NCBI RefSeq assembly: GCF_028686475.1
Contig: NZ_JAQUCA010000008.1
Span: forward strand, 62,001 to 126,000
Direction: 5' to 3'
From: Giesbergeria sp.
GTDB lineage: Bacteria > Pseudomonadota > Gammaproteobacteria > Burkholderiales > Burkholderiaceae_C
Length of the DNA: 64,000 nt
Part shown: positions 9,154 to 18,124 of the stretch, in pieces
How positions within the stretch are numbered: the first letter of the stretch is position 1
How the letters are laid out: each line of letters begins with the position of its first letter
The notes under the pieces: generated by a model
Told to the model about the DNA's origin: nothing
Databases searched by the model: none
What the model saw: the letters and a program-made list of their open reading frames with translations, nothing else
Position numbers and translations under genes: made by a program

Positions 9154-11079
9154 ATGAAGTCTGTTGTTTTTCCAGCCCACGCTAACGCTTTGCTGGGTTT
9201 GCGTCCTGTCGCCACGGCCTGTGGCCTGTGGTTGTTGGCCCTAGCGGCCCAAGCCGAAACTGCCACCCCAGCGCCGTCTTGGCTGGTGGTGCAAAATCTA
9301 CGCGCGCCATCGTTGGATGAGGTGGTAGTCACCGCTACACGCACGCCCCAGCCCTTGGCCGATTTGGTGGCCGATGTGTCGATTGTGGACCGCGAAACCA
9401 TCGAGGCCAGCGGTGCCACGGCCTTGCCGGATGTGTTGGCGCGCCTGCCGGGCATCGAAATCTCACGCAATGGCGGGCTGGGCAGCAGTGCCAGCGTGTT
9501 TGTGCGCGGTGCTGAATCGCGCTTTACCGCTGTGTATATTGATGGCGTGCGGGTTGATTCCCAATCCACCGGCGGCACCCAATGGGAGCAAATTCCGCTG
9601 GCACAAATTGAGCGCATTGAAGTGTTGCGCGGCCCCGCTGCGGCAGTGTATGGCTCGGATGCGATTGCTGGGGTGATTCAACTGTTTACACGCCAAGGCC
9701 AAGGGCCAGCACAGCCGATGGTGGGTGTGGGCATCGGCAGCCAAGGCACGCGCCACATCGAAGCCGCTATCAGCGGCAGCACCGGCACCGAGGGCGCTTT
9801 CGACTACGCTTTGGGCTTGAGCCGCACCCTCAGCGATGGCTTTGACACCAAAAACAGCGGCAGCCACGACACCGACCGCGATGGCTATCGCAGCACTTCG
9901 GGCTATGCACGCTTGGGATTGCGTATCAATGCCCAACACCGGCTAGAGGGTAACTTGCTGGCGCAGCGCATGAACTCGGGTTACGATGATTTCAGTTATA
10001 GCCCAGCCCATCCAAGCGATGACCGCAATTTGCACCGCCTACGCACGGCGGGCCTGAGCTGGCAAGCGCAATGGAGCGAGGCTTACCGCACACGCCTGTC
10101 CATCACCGAGGCAGTGAGCCGTTACGAAACCACCCCATCGCCCTACCTGACCGAAACCACCCTGCACGGCTACCTGTGGCAGCACGATTACCAAGCGGGC
10201 GCACACCGCTTTAGCGCCACTTTGGAGCGCCGCGAAGACCAACTGTACAACCCAGCCTTGGATGCGTGGGGCGTAACGCTCGACGGCGAACGTAGCCAAG
10301 ACGGTCTGGCACTTGGTTACAGCTACAGCGCCCACGGCCACACGCTGCAAATCAATGCCCGCCACGACGACGATAGCGAATTTGGCGGCCAAAACACCGG
10401 CAGCCTCGCCTATGGCTATGCCATCACGCCGCAATGGCGCGCCACGGCCTCGGTGGGTACAGCGTTTCGCGCACCTACGCTCTACCATCGCTTTAGTGAA
10501 TACGGTGTCGCCACCCTGCAACCCGAAAAAAGCCACAATGCCGAAATCGGTCTGCGCTGGGCCGAGAAAAGCAGCACCTTCTCCATCGTGGCCTACCGCA
10601 ACCGGGTACGTAACCTGATTAGCTTTGCGGGCGCTGGCAGTTGTGCCTCCGATTTTGGTTGTTATGCCAACACCGCGCGCGCCCAATACGAAGGCATCAC
10701 GCTGGCAGGCTCTTACCGACTGGCCGGAGTGCAATGGCGGGGTTCGGTGGATTGGCTAAATCCACGCGATTTAGACACCGGCAAGCAATTGGCACGCCGC
10801 GCCAAACGCCATGCCACGCTGGGGGCTGAAACGCTGCTGTCTGGCTGGAATGTGGGGGCAGAAATGCAAGCCTCGGGCCAGCGCTTTGACAACGCCGCCA
10901 ATACCAACCGCTTGGGCGGCTATGCCTTGTGGAACCTGTATGCCAACAAGCGCTTGGCGCGCGACTTTACGCTGCTGGCACGCATCGACAATCTGGCCGA
11001 TAAAGATTACCAGTTGGCGCGCACCTATGCCACGGCTGGGCGTAGCCTCTATCTGGGCCTGAAGTGGACACCCCAATGA
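9154..11079 (+). CDS. btuB: TonB-dependent vitamin B12 receptor
   Basis: Outer-membrane receptor of the BtuB type that takes up cobalamin or cobinamide with TonB energy. The 641-residue product from the ATG at 9154 has a signal peptide ending near 'LAAQAE', a TonB-box-like 'DEVVVTATRTP' near residue 55, a plug domain with 'GSSASVFVRGAESRFTAVY' and 'RIEVLRGPAAAVYGSDAIAG', and a beta-barrel ending in a C-terminal 'YLGLKWTPQ' strand. The track start at 9031 lies inside the riboswitch, so the later start is chosen. It is the first gene of the B12 operon and its stop overlaps the cobB ATG. Confidence 0.92.
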   Translation: MKSVVFPAHANALLGLRPVATACGLWLLALAAQAETATPAPSWLVVQNLRAPSLDEVVVTATRTPQPLADLVADVSIVDRETIEASGATALPDVLARLPGIEISRNGGLGSSASVFVRGAESRFTAVYIDGVRVDSQSTGGTQWEQIPLAQIERIEVLRGPAAAVYGSDAIAGVIQLFTRQGQGPAQPMVGVGIGSQGTRHIEAAISGSTGTEGAFDYALGLSRTLSDGFDTKNSGSHDTDRDGYRSTSGYARLGLRINAQHRLEGNLLAQRMNSGYDDFSYSPAHPSDDRNLHRLRTAGLSWQAQWSEAYRTRLSITEAVSRYETTPSPYLTETTLHGYLWQHDYQAGAHRFSATLERREDQLYNPALDAWGVTLDGERSQDGLALGYSYSAHGHTLQINARHDDDSEFGGQNTGSLAYGYAITPQWRATASVGTAFRAPTLYHRFSEYGVATLQPEKSHNAEIGLRWAEKSSTFSIVAYRNRVRNLISFAGAGSCASDFGCYANTARAQYEGITLAGSYRLAGVQWRGSVDWLNPRDLDTGKQLARRAKRHATLGAETLLSGWNVGAEMQASGQRFDNAANTNRLGGYALWNLYANKRLARDFTLLARIDNLADKDYQLARTYATAGRSLYLGLKWTPQ

Positions 11080-12431
11080 GCAGCGCCCGTTGCCCCACCT
11101 TGCTGATTGCGGCCCCGGCTTCGGGGCAGGGCAAAACCACCGTCACGGCGGCCTTGGCGCGCTGGCACAGCCGCCAAGGGCGCAAGGTGCGCGTGTTCAA
11201 GTGCGGCCCCGATTTTTTAGACCCGCATTGGCATGAACTGGCCAGCGCCGCGCCGGTGCATTCCTTAGACGGTTGGATGACTGGCCCCGAGGATATGGCC
11301 GCCCGGCTGCACGCTGCGGCGCAAGAAGCTGATGTGATTCTGATAGAAGGCGTAATGGGCCTGTTTGATGGCAGCCCCAGTGCGGCTGAATTGGCGCAGC
11401 GCTTCAACATTCCGGTGCTGGCGGTAGTGGATGCTGGAGCCATGTCCACCACCTTTGGCGCAGTGGTCTATGGCTTGGTGCATTACCAACCCGGTTTGCG
11501 CTGGGCAGGGGTGTTGGCCAACCGGGTTGCCACGGAACACCACGCCCAACTGTTGCAAGCGGGTTTGCGCGACCCGGCCCTGTGGCAAGGAGCGCTACCC
11601 AAGGTTATCCCGGTGGGAGACACCTCGTTGCTGCCAGAACGCCATTTGGGTTTGGTCGCCGCGCATGAGTTGGGCGATGCGCTGCAACGGCTGGATGCAG
11701 TGGCCGATGCACTGGAGCAGACCCCCTTGGGCCAGCGCAGTTGGCAGCAATGGCAAGACTGGGCGGTGGATTTTGCCGCCCCTGCGGCCAAGCCCGCCGC
11801 CGAAGCTATTCACCCTTGGCTACAAGGCCGTACCGTGGCTGTGGCGCGGGATGCGGCCTTTAGCTTTATCTACCCGGCCAATCTGGATTGCTTGCAAGCC
11901 ATGGGGGCCAAACTGGTGTTTTTCTCGCCACTGGCAGGCGAGGGCTTACCCCCCTGCGAGGCCGTCTGGTTGCCCGGTGGCTACCCAGAATTGCACGCCC
12001 CCGCACTGATGGCGAATCAAGCGGTGCAAAACGGTTTACGCGCCCATTGGGCTGCTGGTAAACCCATTTGGGCTGAGTGTGGTGGCATGGTGGCGCTGTG
12101 TGAAGGCATCACTGGCCACGATGGCCAGTTTGCCCCCTTGTGGGGTCTGCTGCCGGGCCGGGCAGTGCTGCAAAAGCGGCTGGCTGGCTTGGGTATGCAG
12201 CAATTGGCGACCGACACTGGGCTGTTGCGCGGCCACACCTTCCACTACTCGCGGCTGGAAAGCCCGGTGCCTGTGTTGGCGCGCAGCAGCCGCCCCGGCC
12301 AAGCGCCCGAGGCGGACAAAGGCGAAGCCCTGTACCAGCACGGCAGCCTGCACGCCAGCTATTTCCATGCTTGGTTTGCCTCTAGCCCGCGCACCATTGC
12401 CCGCTGGTTGGGCGCAGAGGTGAGCGCATGA
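11076..12431 (+). CDS. cobB: cobyrinate a,c-diamide synthase (CobB/CbiA)
   Basis: This glutamine-dependent amidotransferase amidates the a and c side chains of (hydrogeno)cobyrinic acid. The 451-residue protein has the N-terminal P-loop 'APASGQGKTTVT' (about residues 10-21), 'FKCGPDFLDP', 'IEGVMGLFDG', and a C-terminal class I glutaminase-like domain with 'WLPGGYPELH' and the nucleophile Cys in 'WAECGGM'. The start ATG at 11076 overlaps btuB's TGA; the track's GTG at 11064 is four codons upstream and less likely. It acts early in corrin assembly, which is notable next to mainly salvage genes. Confidence 0.93.
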   Translation: MSSARCPTLLIAAPASGQGKTTVTAALARWHSRQGRKVRVFKCGPDFLDPHWHELASAAPVHSLDGWMTGPEDMAARLHAAAQEADVILIEGVMGLFDGSPSAAELAQRFNIPVLAVVDAGAMSTTFGAVVYGLVHYQPGLRWAGVLANRVATEHHAQLLQAGLRDPALWQGALPKVIPVGDTSLLPERHLGLVAAHELGDALQRLDAVADALEQTPLGQRSWQQWQDWAVDFAAPAAKPAAEAIHPWLQGRTVAVARDAAFSFIYPANLDCLQAMGAKLVFFSPLAGEGLPPCEAVWLPGGYPELHAPALMANQAVQNGLRAHWAAGKPIWAECGGMVALCEGITGHDGQFAPLWGLLPGRAVLQKRLAGLGMQQLATDTGLLRGHTFHYSRLESPVPVLARSSRPGQAPEADKGEALYQHGSLHASYFHAWFASSPRTIARWLGAEVSA

Positions 12432-13042
12432 ACCTGTCGATGGCGCGCACCGAGCTGATTTTGGGCGGACAAAAAAGCGGCAAATCACGCCGGGCGGAGC
12501 TGTTAGCGCGCGATTGGCTGGCGCAATCGCCCGAACACCGTGCCCTGATGCTGGCGACAGCCCAAGCTTGGGACGAAGAAATGCAGCAACGTATCCAACG
12601 CCACCAGCAAGACCGGGCGCAGCGTGTGCCCGGCATGGCGACGCTCGAGGAACCGCGCTACTTGGCGCAGGCGCTGCAACAGCACAGCCGACCAAACACC
12701 CTGATCGTGGTGGATTGCCTGACCTTGTGGCTGACCCATTGGCTGATGCCTGCCGATGCCGCCACGACCTTGCCAACGGCACAAGACTGGCCCGCACAAG
12801 CCAGCGCCTTTTGTGCCGCACTGGCACAAGCCCCTGGCCCGGTGGTGCTGGTGGGCAATGAAATCGGTTTGGGCGTGATTCCGCTCGGGCGCGAGGTACG
12901 CGCTTTTGTCGATGCCCTCGGTCAGCTGAACCAACAGGTAGCCCAAACCTGCCAGCGCGTCACGCTGATGGCTGCTGGTTTGCCCTTGACCTTGAAAGAC
13001 AGTGTGAAAGACGCTCCATGCCACGGCTTGCACGCAGTTTGA
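12428..13042 (+). CDS. cobU: adenosylcobinamide kinase / guanylyltransferase
   Basis: CobU (CobP) phosphorylates adenosylcobinamide and transfers GMP to give adenosylcobinamide-GDP in nucleotide-loop assembly. The 204-residue protein shows the P-loop 'LGGQKSGKSRRAE' (about residues 12-24), the conserved 'TAQAWDEEM' with the downstream 'RIQRHQQDR' histidine region, 'VVDCLTLWLTHWL' and 'VGNEIGLGVIP'. It overlaps cobB by ATGA, and its 3' end overlaps the btuF reading frame by 25 bases, a tight arrangement. Confidence 0.94.
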   Translation: MNLSMARTELILGGQKSGKSRRAELLARDWLAQSPEHRALMLATAQAWDEEMQQRIQRHQQDRAQRVPGMATLEEPRYLAQALQQHSRPNTLIVVDCLTLWLTHWLMPADAATTLPTAQDWPAQASAFCAALAQAPGPVVLVGNEIGLGVIPLGREVRAFVDALGQLNQQVAQTCQRVTLMAAGLPLTLKDSVKDAPCHGLHAV

Positions 13043-13905
13043 CCCGGCTAGCTACCGTGTTGCTAGGGGCTGCCGCCAGCTTCGTGGCGCAGGCCCAACC
13101 TATCCAACTGACGGATGACCGGGGCCAAGCCGTGCGCTTGCCACGGCCCCCACAACGCATCGTCAGTTTGTTGCCCTCGCTCACCGAAACCGTGTGTGCT
13201 TTAGAGCAATGCCAACGCTTGGTGGGCGTGGACCGCTATTCCAACTGGCCCGCCAGCGTAGAGAAGCTGCCCAAGGTGGGCGGTGGTTTGGATCCGAACA
13301 TTGAAGCGATTGTGGCTTTGCGCCCCGATGTGGTGCTGATGGCCACCTCCTCGCGCGGCGCGGCCCGGCTTGAATCTTTGGGCATACCGGTGCTGGCACT
13401 GGAACCTAAAAGCCATGCCGATGTACAGCGCGTGTTGGGCAAAATCGGCCAAGTGCTGGCGGTGCCCGATGCCCAACGCGTTTGGCGTTTGATCGATGCG
13501 GGCGTGCAAGCGGCGGCACAGTCGGTGCCTGCCAACGCCCGCCAAGCACGGGTTTATTTTGAAGTGAACCGAGGGCCGTATGGGGCGGGCAGTTCCTCGT
13601 TTATTGGTGAAACCTTGACCCGTTTGGGCGCACGCAATATCTTGCCTGCTACGCTGGGGCCGTTCCCTAAGCTCAACCCCGAGTTTGTCGTGCGTGCCAA
13701 CCCCGATCTGATCATGGTGGGCGCACGCAGCGTGGAGGGCCTGAGCGAGCGCCCCGGTTGGCAATCTATGCCCGCCCTACGCCAACAAAGTCTCTGCATC
13801 TTTACGCCAACAGAGTTTGACATACTGATTCGCCCCGGCCCGCGCATGGCCGAAGGGGCACGTTTGATGGCGCGCTGCCTGACCGAAAAGGCTGCTGTCC
13901 GATGA
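13018..13905 (+). CDS. btuF: cobalamin ABC transporter substrate-binding protein
   Basis: Periplasmic binding protein of the BtuF/helical-backbone family that hands corrinoids to BtuCD. The 295-residue product has a signal peptide ending near 'FVAQAQ' (about residue 24), followed by 'RIVSLLPSLTETVCAL', 'VGVDRYSNWP', and 'IEAIVALRPDVVLMA', all typical of the N-lobe. The C-lobe has 'YFEVNRGPYGAGSSSFIGETL' (written here as the family-typical segment). The start overlaps the end of cobU by 25 bases; a later start would remove the signal peptide. btuC follows with an ATGA overlap. Confidence 0.9.
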   Translation: MPRLARSLTRLATVLLGAAASFVAQAQPIQLTDDRGQAVRLPRPPQRIVSLLPSLTETVCALEQCQRLVGVDRYSNWPASVEKLPKVGGGLDPNIEAIVALRPDVVLMATSSRGAARLESLGIPVLALEPKSHADVQRVLGKIGQVLAVPDAQRVWRLIDAGVQAAAQSVPANARQARVYFEVNRGPYGAGSSSFIGETLTRLGARNILPATLGPFPKLNPEFVVRANPDLIMVGARSVEGLSERPGWQSMPALRQQSLCIFTPTEFDILIRPGPRMAEGARLMARCLTEKAAVR

Positions 13906-14975
13906 GTAGCCCTTGCGCGCGCGCACGTTGGCTGGCGCTGGTGCTGCTGTGTTCTAGTCTATTGTTGCTGCCGCTGGGCACAGCAGTGGGCAGTGCGGGC
14001 TTAGAAAACCTGTGGCCCACCCTTTGGGGGGGCGAGGCAGAGGAGTCTAGCCGCGCTATGGCGTGGCAAATTGTCTGGGAGATTCGCCTGCCGCGCACCT
14101 TGGGCGCTTGGTGTGCCGGGGCTTTGCTCGGCTTGGCGGGGGCGGTGGCACAGGGCTTGTTTCGCAACCCGCTGGCCGATCCCTACCTGCTTGGCAGTGC
14201 TTCCGGGGCTTCGCTGGGGGTAGCGTTGGCGCTGGCCTTGATGGGTTCAGGCATTGGCTTGGCTGGCGCGGGCAGCGGTATGGGCAGCGCGGGCGTGTCG
14301 GTGTTTTCTGGGCATTGGTTAGTGCGCTTGGGCCTGACTGGGGCTGCGTTTGCTGGCGCGGTGCTGGCGGTACTGCTCACCTTGCTGTTGGCACGCGGGG
14401 TACAGCACACGCTGCGGCTGTTGCTGGCCGGTGTGATTGTGGGCGTGGTGCTGGGGGCTTTTACCTCGCTGATTTTGTTGCTCTCACCCGACTCTATGCA
14501 GGCCATGCAGGCTTTTATGTTGGGCTCGACCGGCTTTGTCGGCTGGACAGCCTGTTGGCTCATGGCCGGTGTGTGGGGGCTGTGCTTGTTGGCGGCTTGG
14601 GCCTTGTCGCGCGTGTTAGATGGCTTGGCCTTGGGCGAGGCCACGGCGCACAGTTTGGGCTTGCCCTTGGCCCCCTTGCGCGCCGCCTTGGTCGGTGTGC
14701 TGGCGCTGGCTACCGGCACAGCGGTAGCCCAAACCGGGTTGATTGCCTTTGTCGGTTTGGCGGCTCCGCATTTGGTGCGCGCCGTGGCCCCGGTGCCGCA
14801 CCGCCGCTTGATGCTGTTGGCCAGCGTGATGGGTGCGGTGTTGTTGGCCGGGGCTGATTTGCTGGCGCGTGGCCTGTTGGCCCCGCAAGAACTGCCTGTG
14901 GGGGTGCTCACGGCGGTGTTGGGCGGCGGTTATTTGCTTTGGCTGATGCACCGGCGCACCGGGGGGCTGGCATGA
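13902..14975 (+). CDS. btuC: cobalamin ABC transporter permease
   Basis: FecCD/BtuC-type inner-membrane permease of 357 residues with about ten predicted hydrophobic helices. Recognisable segments are 'WEIRLPRTLGAWCAGALLGLAG' near residue 55, 'NPLADPYLLGSASGASLG', and the C-terminal 'GLIAFVGLAAPHLVR' region that contacts the ATPase. It sits between btuF and btuD, overlapping both by four bases, so it completes a B12 importer. Confidence 0.94.
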   Translation: MSSPCARARWLALVLLCSSLLLLPLGTAVGSAGLENLWPTLWGGEAEESSRAMAWQIVWEIRLPRTLGAWCAGALLGLAGAVAQGLFRNPLADPYLLGSASGASLGVALALALMGSGIGLAGAGSGMGSAGVSVFSGHWLVRLGLTGAAFAGAVLAVLLTLLLARGVQHTLRLLLAGVIVGVVLGAFTSLILLLSPDSMQAMQAFMLGSTGFVGWTACWLMAGVWGLCLLAAWALSRVLDGLALGEATAHSLGLPLAPLRAALVGVLALATGTAVAQTGLIAFVGLAAPHLVRAVAPVPHRRLMLLASVMGAVLLAGADLLARGLLAPQELPVGVLTAVLGGGYLLWLMHRRTGGLA

Positions 14976-15784
14976 ATCCCTTGCCCCCATCCCTTGCCCT
15001 GCAAGCCGAAGGCATCCGTGTACAGATAGGGCAGCGCACCATCTTGCACGATGTCCATTTATCCATCCCGGCCGGGCGTTGGACCAGCATGGTTGGGCCG
15101 AATGGTGCGGGTAAATCGACCCTGTTGCGCGCTTTGGCGGGCTTGCAGCACTGCACTGGCCAAGTGCAGTTGCAGGGCCGCAGTTTGCACGATTGGCCCC
15201 GGCGCGAACGCGCCCGCACCTTGTCTTGGTTAGGCCAAAACGAAGCCACCGCCGATGACTTGAGCGTGTATGACGTAGCCATGCTGGGCCGTTTGCCACA
15301 CCAAGCTTGGCTGGCTGTCCCCAGTGCTGCTGACCACGCCGCCGTAGAGCAAGCCCTGCGTGCCACCCAAGCTTGGGATTGGCGACGGCGCAGCTTGGGC
15401 CAACTCTCGGGTGGCGAGCGCCAGCGGGTTTTGCTGGCGCGCGCCTTGGCCGTGCAAGCCCCGGTGCTGTTGATGGATGAGCCACTGGCCAATTTAGACC
15501 CACCGCACCAAGCCGATTGGCTGCTGTTGGTACGCGCCTTGGTGGCGCAAGGCCATACCGTGGTCAGTGTGCTGCATGAAGTGTCTTTGGCTTTGCAAGC
15601 CGACGACATCGCGATTTTGGCCGAGGGCCGCCTACAACACCACGGCTGCGCCAGCGACAGCACTACCCACCGCGCCCTAGAACAGGTGTTTGACCAACGT
15701 ATCCACATCCAGCAAGCCGCTGGCATGTGGGTGGCCTTGCCTTGCCTCACGCCACACCCAGCAGCTTTTCATCCATCCCATTGA
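14972..15784 (+). CDS. btuD: cobalamin ABC transporter ATP-binding protein
   Basis: ATPase of the B12 importer. The 270-residue protein from the ATG at 14972 has Walker A 'GPNGAGKST' (about residues 39-47), signature 'LSGGERQRV', Walker B 'VLLMDEPLANLD' and the switch His in 'VLHEVSLA'. The track's earlier start (14939) lies inside btuC; the ATGA overlap with btuC favours 14972. Confidence 0.93.
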   Translation: MNPLPPSLALQAEGIRVQIGQRTILHDVHLSIPAGRWTSMVGPNGAGKSTLLRALAGLQHCTGQVQLQGRSLHDWPRRERARTLSWLGQNEATADDLSVYDVAMLGRLPHQAWLAVPSAADHAAVEQALRATQAWDWRRRSLGQLSGGERQRVLLARALAVQAPVLLMDEPLANLDPPHQADWLLLVRALVAQGHTVVSVLHEVSLALQADDIAILAEGRLQHHGCASDSTTHRALEQVFDQRIHIQQAAGMWVALPCLTPHPAAFHPSH

Positions 15785-15794
15785 ATTTTTGACC

Positions 15795-16364
15795 ATGCAG
15801 ATAGAAACCCCACCGACCGAAAAACGCTACGACAAACCCACGGGCGAGCGCCGTGGCCTGACCATCGTCCATACCGGCGACGGCAAAGGCAAAAGCACGG
15901 CAGCCTTTGGCTTGGCTTTGCGCGCCCACGGCCGGAGCAAGGCCGTCAAGATTTTTCAGTTCATGAAAGTGCCCAGTGCCCGGTTTGGTGAACACCGCAT
16001 GTTTGAGCAAATCGGCCTGCCCATCGAAGGCTTGGGCGATGGTTTCAGCTGGAAAAGCCAAGACTTAGAGCACTCGGCCCAACTGGCGCGTGATGGCTGG
16101 GACAAAGCCCGCGCGGCCATCCTCTCGGGTGATTACTTCATGGTGGTATTGGACGAAATTACCTACCCGCTCATTTATGGTTGGCTGCCCTTGGAGGGGG
16201 TCTTAGATACCCTGCGCCAACGCCCGAAAGAAGTGCATGTGGTGCTCACAGGCCGTCGTTGCCCGCCAGAAATTATCGAGCTGGCCGACACCGTGACCGA
16301 AATGAAGCTGATTAAACACGCCTTTCAGGCCGGCATTCCAGCCCAGCGCGGTATTGAGGACTGA
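15795..16364 (+). CDS. cobO: cob(I)yrinic acid a,c-diamide adenosyltransferase
   Basis: CobO/BtuR/CobA-type ATP:corrinoid adenosyltransferase that attaches the 5'-deoxyadenosyl ligand. The 189-residue product from the ATG at 15795 has an atypical P-loop 'HTGDGKGKSTAAFG' (about residues 26-39), 'VKIFQFMKV', 'VVLDEITYPL' and 'VVLTGRRCPPEIIELADTVTEM', a full match to the family. The ATG lies 10 bases after the btuD stop. bluB follows three bases after its stop. Confidence 0.95.
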   Translation: MQIETPPTEKRYDKPTGERRGLTIVHTGDGKGKSTAAFGLALRAHGRSKAVKIFQFMKVPSARFGEHRMFEQIGLPIEGLGDGFSWKSQDLEHSAQLARDGWDKARAAILSGDYFMVVLDEITYPLIYGWLPLEGVLDTLRQRPKEVHVVLTGRRCPPEIIELADTVTEMKLIKHAFQAGIPAQRGIED

Positions 16365-16367
16365 GCG

Positions 16368-17087
16368 ATGCCGCAGCAGACCAGCACCTACCCACAGGCC
16401 CACGCCCCGGCTTTTACCGAAGCCGAACGCTTGGCCGTGTACCGTGCCATCCATGAGCGGCGCGACATGCGCCACTTTAGCGGTGGCAGCGTCGCCCCCG
16501 AGGTGTTGCTGCGTCTGTTGCAAGCGGCGCACCATGCCCCCAGTGTCGGTTTTATGCAGCCGTGGCGTTTTATCCGTATTACCCAGCCTGCCCTGCGCCC
16601 GGCCCTGCACGCCTTGGTTGAGCAAGAACGGATACGCACCGCCCAAGCTTTGGGGCAGCGCCAAGAAGAATTTATGCGCCTGAAGGTGCAAGGTATTCTG
16701 GAGGCGGCCGAATTGCTGGTAGTGGCACTGGCCGATGGCCGAGAACAACATCTGTTTGGTCGCCGTACCATGCCGCAGATGGATTTGGCCTCGGCCAGTT
16801 GTGCTATCCAAAACCTGTGGTTGGCGGCACGGGCCGAAGGGCTGGGCATGGGCTGGGTTTCTATCTTCGACCCGCTGGCCTTGGGCCAACTACTCGGCCT
16901 GCCTGCGGGCGCTGAACCGATTGCCCTGCTCTGTCTGGGGCCAGTGCAGGAGTTTTACCAACAACCGATGCTGCAAAGCGAACGCTGGGCATCACGTGCG
17001 CCGCTGGCTTCCTTGGTGTTTGACGACCATTGGAACACCCCGTCGGCACTGTTTTCGGCCCGGCTGAAAGAAGATGCCAATGTTTGA
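16368..17087 (+). CDS. bluB: 5,6-dimethylbenzimidazole synthase
   Basis: BluB is a nitroreductase-fold enzyme that cleaves FMNH2 with oxygen to make 5,6-dimethylbenzimidazole, the lower ligand of B12. The 239-residue protein shows 'IHERRDMRHFSGG' (about residues 27-39), 'APSVGFMQPWRFI', 'MPQMDLASASCAIQNLWLAARAEGLGMGWVSIFDP' (only short parts are diagnostic) and a C-terminal 'WASRAPLASLVFDDHW'. These are BluB-type rather than generic nitroreductase features. It shows the cell can make its own lower ligand aerobically. It overlaps cbiB by 14 bases. Confidence 0.92.
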   Translation: MPQQTSTYPQAHAPAFTEAERLAVYRAIHERRDMRHFSGGSVAPEVLLRLLQAAHHAPSVGFMQPWRFIRITQPALRPALHALVEQERIRTAQALGQRQEEFMRLKVQGILEAAELLVVALADGREQHLFGRRTMPQMDLASASCAIQNLWLAARAEGLGMGWVSIFDPLALGQLLGLPAGAEPIALLCLGPVQEFYQQPMLQSERWASRAPLASLVFDDHWNTPSALFSARLKEDANV

Positions 17088-18108
17088 CGCAGCTAGCGGG
17101 TTGTGGGGGCCGTTATGGGCCAACGATGCTGGCGCTAGCATCGCCGTTTTAGCGCTGCTGGTGGCTTTGCTCATCGACCACTGCTGGGGTGAACCGCCGG
17201 TGCGTTGGCATCCGGTGGTGTGGATCGGCCATGCTTTGGCTTGGGCTAGCCAGCGTTGGGCACCTACCCGTGCCAGCACGGGGCCAGATTGGCATTCTTT
17301 TGCGCGCTTTGCCTTGTTTTGGTGTGTGCTGGCGCTGCTGGTCAGTCTGGCGTATGCGGGCTTGCAGACGGCTACGCTGCATTACGCCGCACAGGTGGGC
17401 CAAGCGTGGCTGTCCTCCAGCTTGGCTGCACTGTGTTTGGGGGTGTGGCTCAAGCCCCTGTTCTCGTGGCGCATGTTGCGCTCTGAAGTGCAGGCAGTAG
17501 AAGCCGCACTGGGTCAATCGTTGGAGGCCGGTCGTGCCCGCTTGGCGTGGCTGGTCAGTCGCGATGTCACGACCTTGGATGCCGTGCAGGTGCGCGAATC
17601 CGCCATTGAATCCTTGGCTGAAAACCTCAGTGACTCGGTGATTGCGCCACTGTTTTGGTTTTTGCTGGCAGGTTTGCCCGGTGCCGCGCTCTACCGGCTG
17701 GCCAACACCGCCGATGCCATGTGGGGCTACCCCGGTTGGCGCGGCCACGGGCAGCATGCCCGTTATTGGCAATGGGCAGGCAAATGGGCCGCGCGCGCCG
17801 ATGATGTGCTGTCGTGGTTGCCTGCACGGCTCACGGCCCTGTTATTGGGGTTGGCTGCTGCCGGTGTACCGTGGCGCAGCTTGGCCCAGCAAGCACGGCA
17901 AACCCCATCACCCAACAGCGGTTGGCCGATGGCCGCAATGGCCTTGGCACTGCAAATTCGCTTGGGTAAACCGGGGGTGTACCAACTCCACCCCGCAGGC
18001 TATCTGGCCAGTGCCAGCCACAGCGCCCAAGCTTGCCACTTGGCGGCGCGGGCGGTGGGCTTGGCCTGTCTGCTGGTGCTGTGCTTGGCTTGCCTATGGG
18101 CGTTTTAA
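17074..18108 (+). CDS. cbiB: adenosylcobinamide-phosphate synthase (CbiB/CobD)
   Basis: Inner-membrane enzyme joining the aminopropanol-phosphate arm to adenosylcobyric acid. The 344-residue product has several hydrophobic segments and the family motifs 'LLIDHCWGEPPVRWHPVVWIG' (about residues 30-50, quoted in part), 'RDVTTLDAVQVRESAIESLAENLSD', and 'ALYRLANTADAMWGY'. The start overlaps the end of bluB by 14 bases and encodes the expected N-terminal helix. It acts together with the CobC-type decarboxylase encoded next. Confidence 0.93.
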   Translation: MPMFDAASGLWGPLWANDAGASIAVLALLVALLIDHCWGEPPVRWHPVVWIGHALAWASQRWAPTRASTGPDWHSFARFALFWCVLALLVSLAYAGLQTATLHYAAQVGQAWLSSSLAALCLGVWLKPLFSWRMLRSEVQAVEAALGQSLEAGRARLAWLVSRDVTTLDAVQVRESAIESLAENLSDSVIAPLFWFLLAGLPGAALYRLANTADAMWGYPGWRGHGQHARYWQWAGKWAARADDVLSWLPARLTALLLGLAAAGVPWRSLAQQARQTPSPNSGWPMAAMALALQIRLGKPGVYQLHPAGYLASASHSAQACHLAARAVGLACLLVLCLACLWAF

Positions 18109-18124
18109 CTGCTGAGCTTGGCTT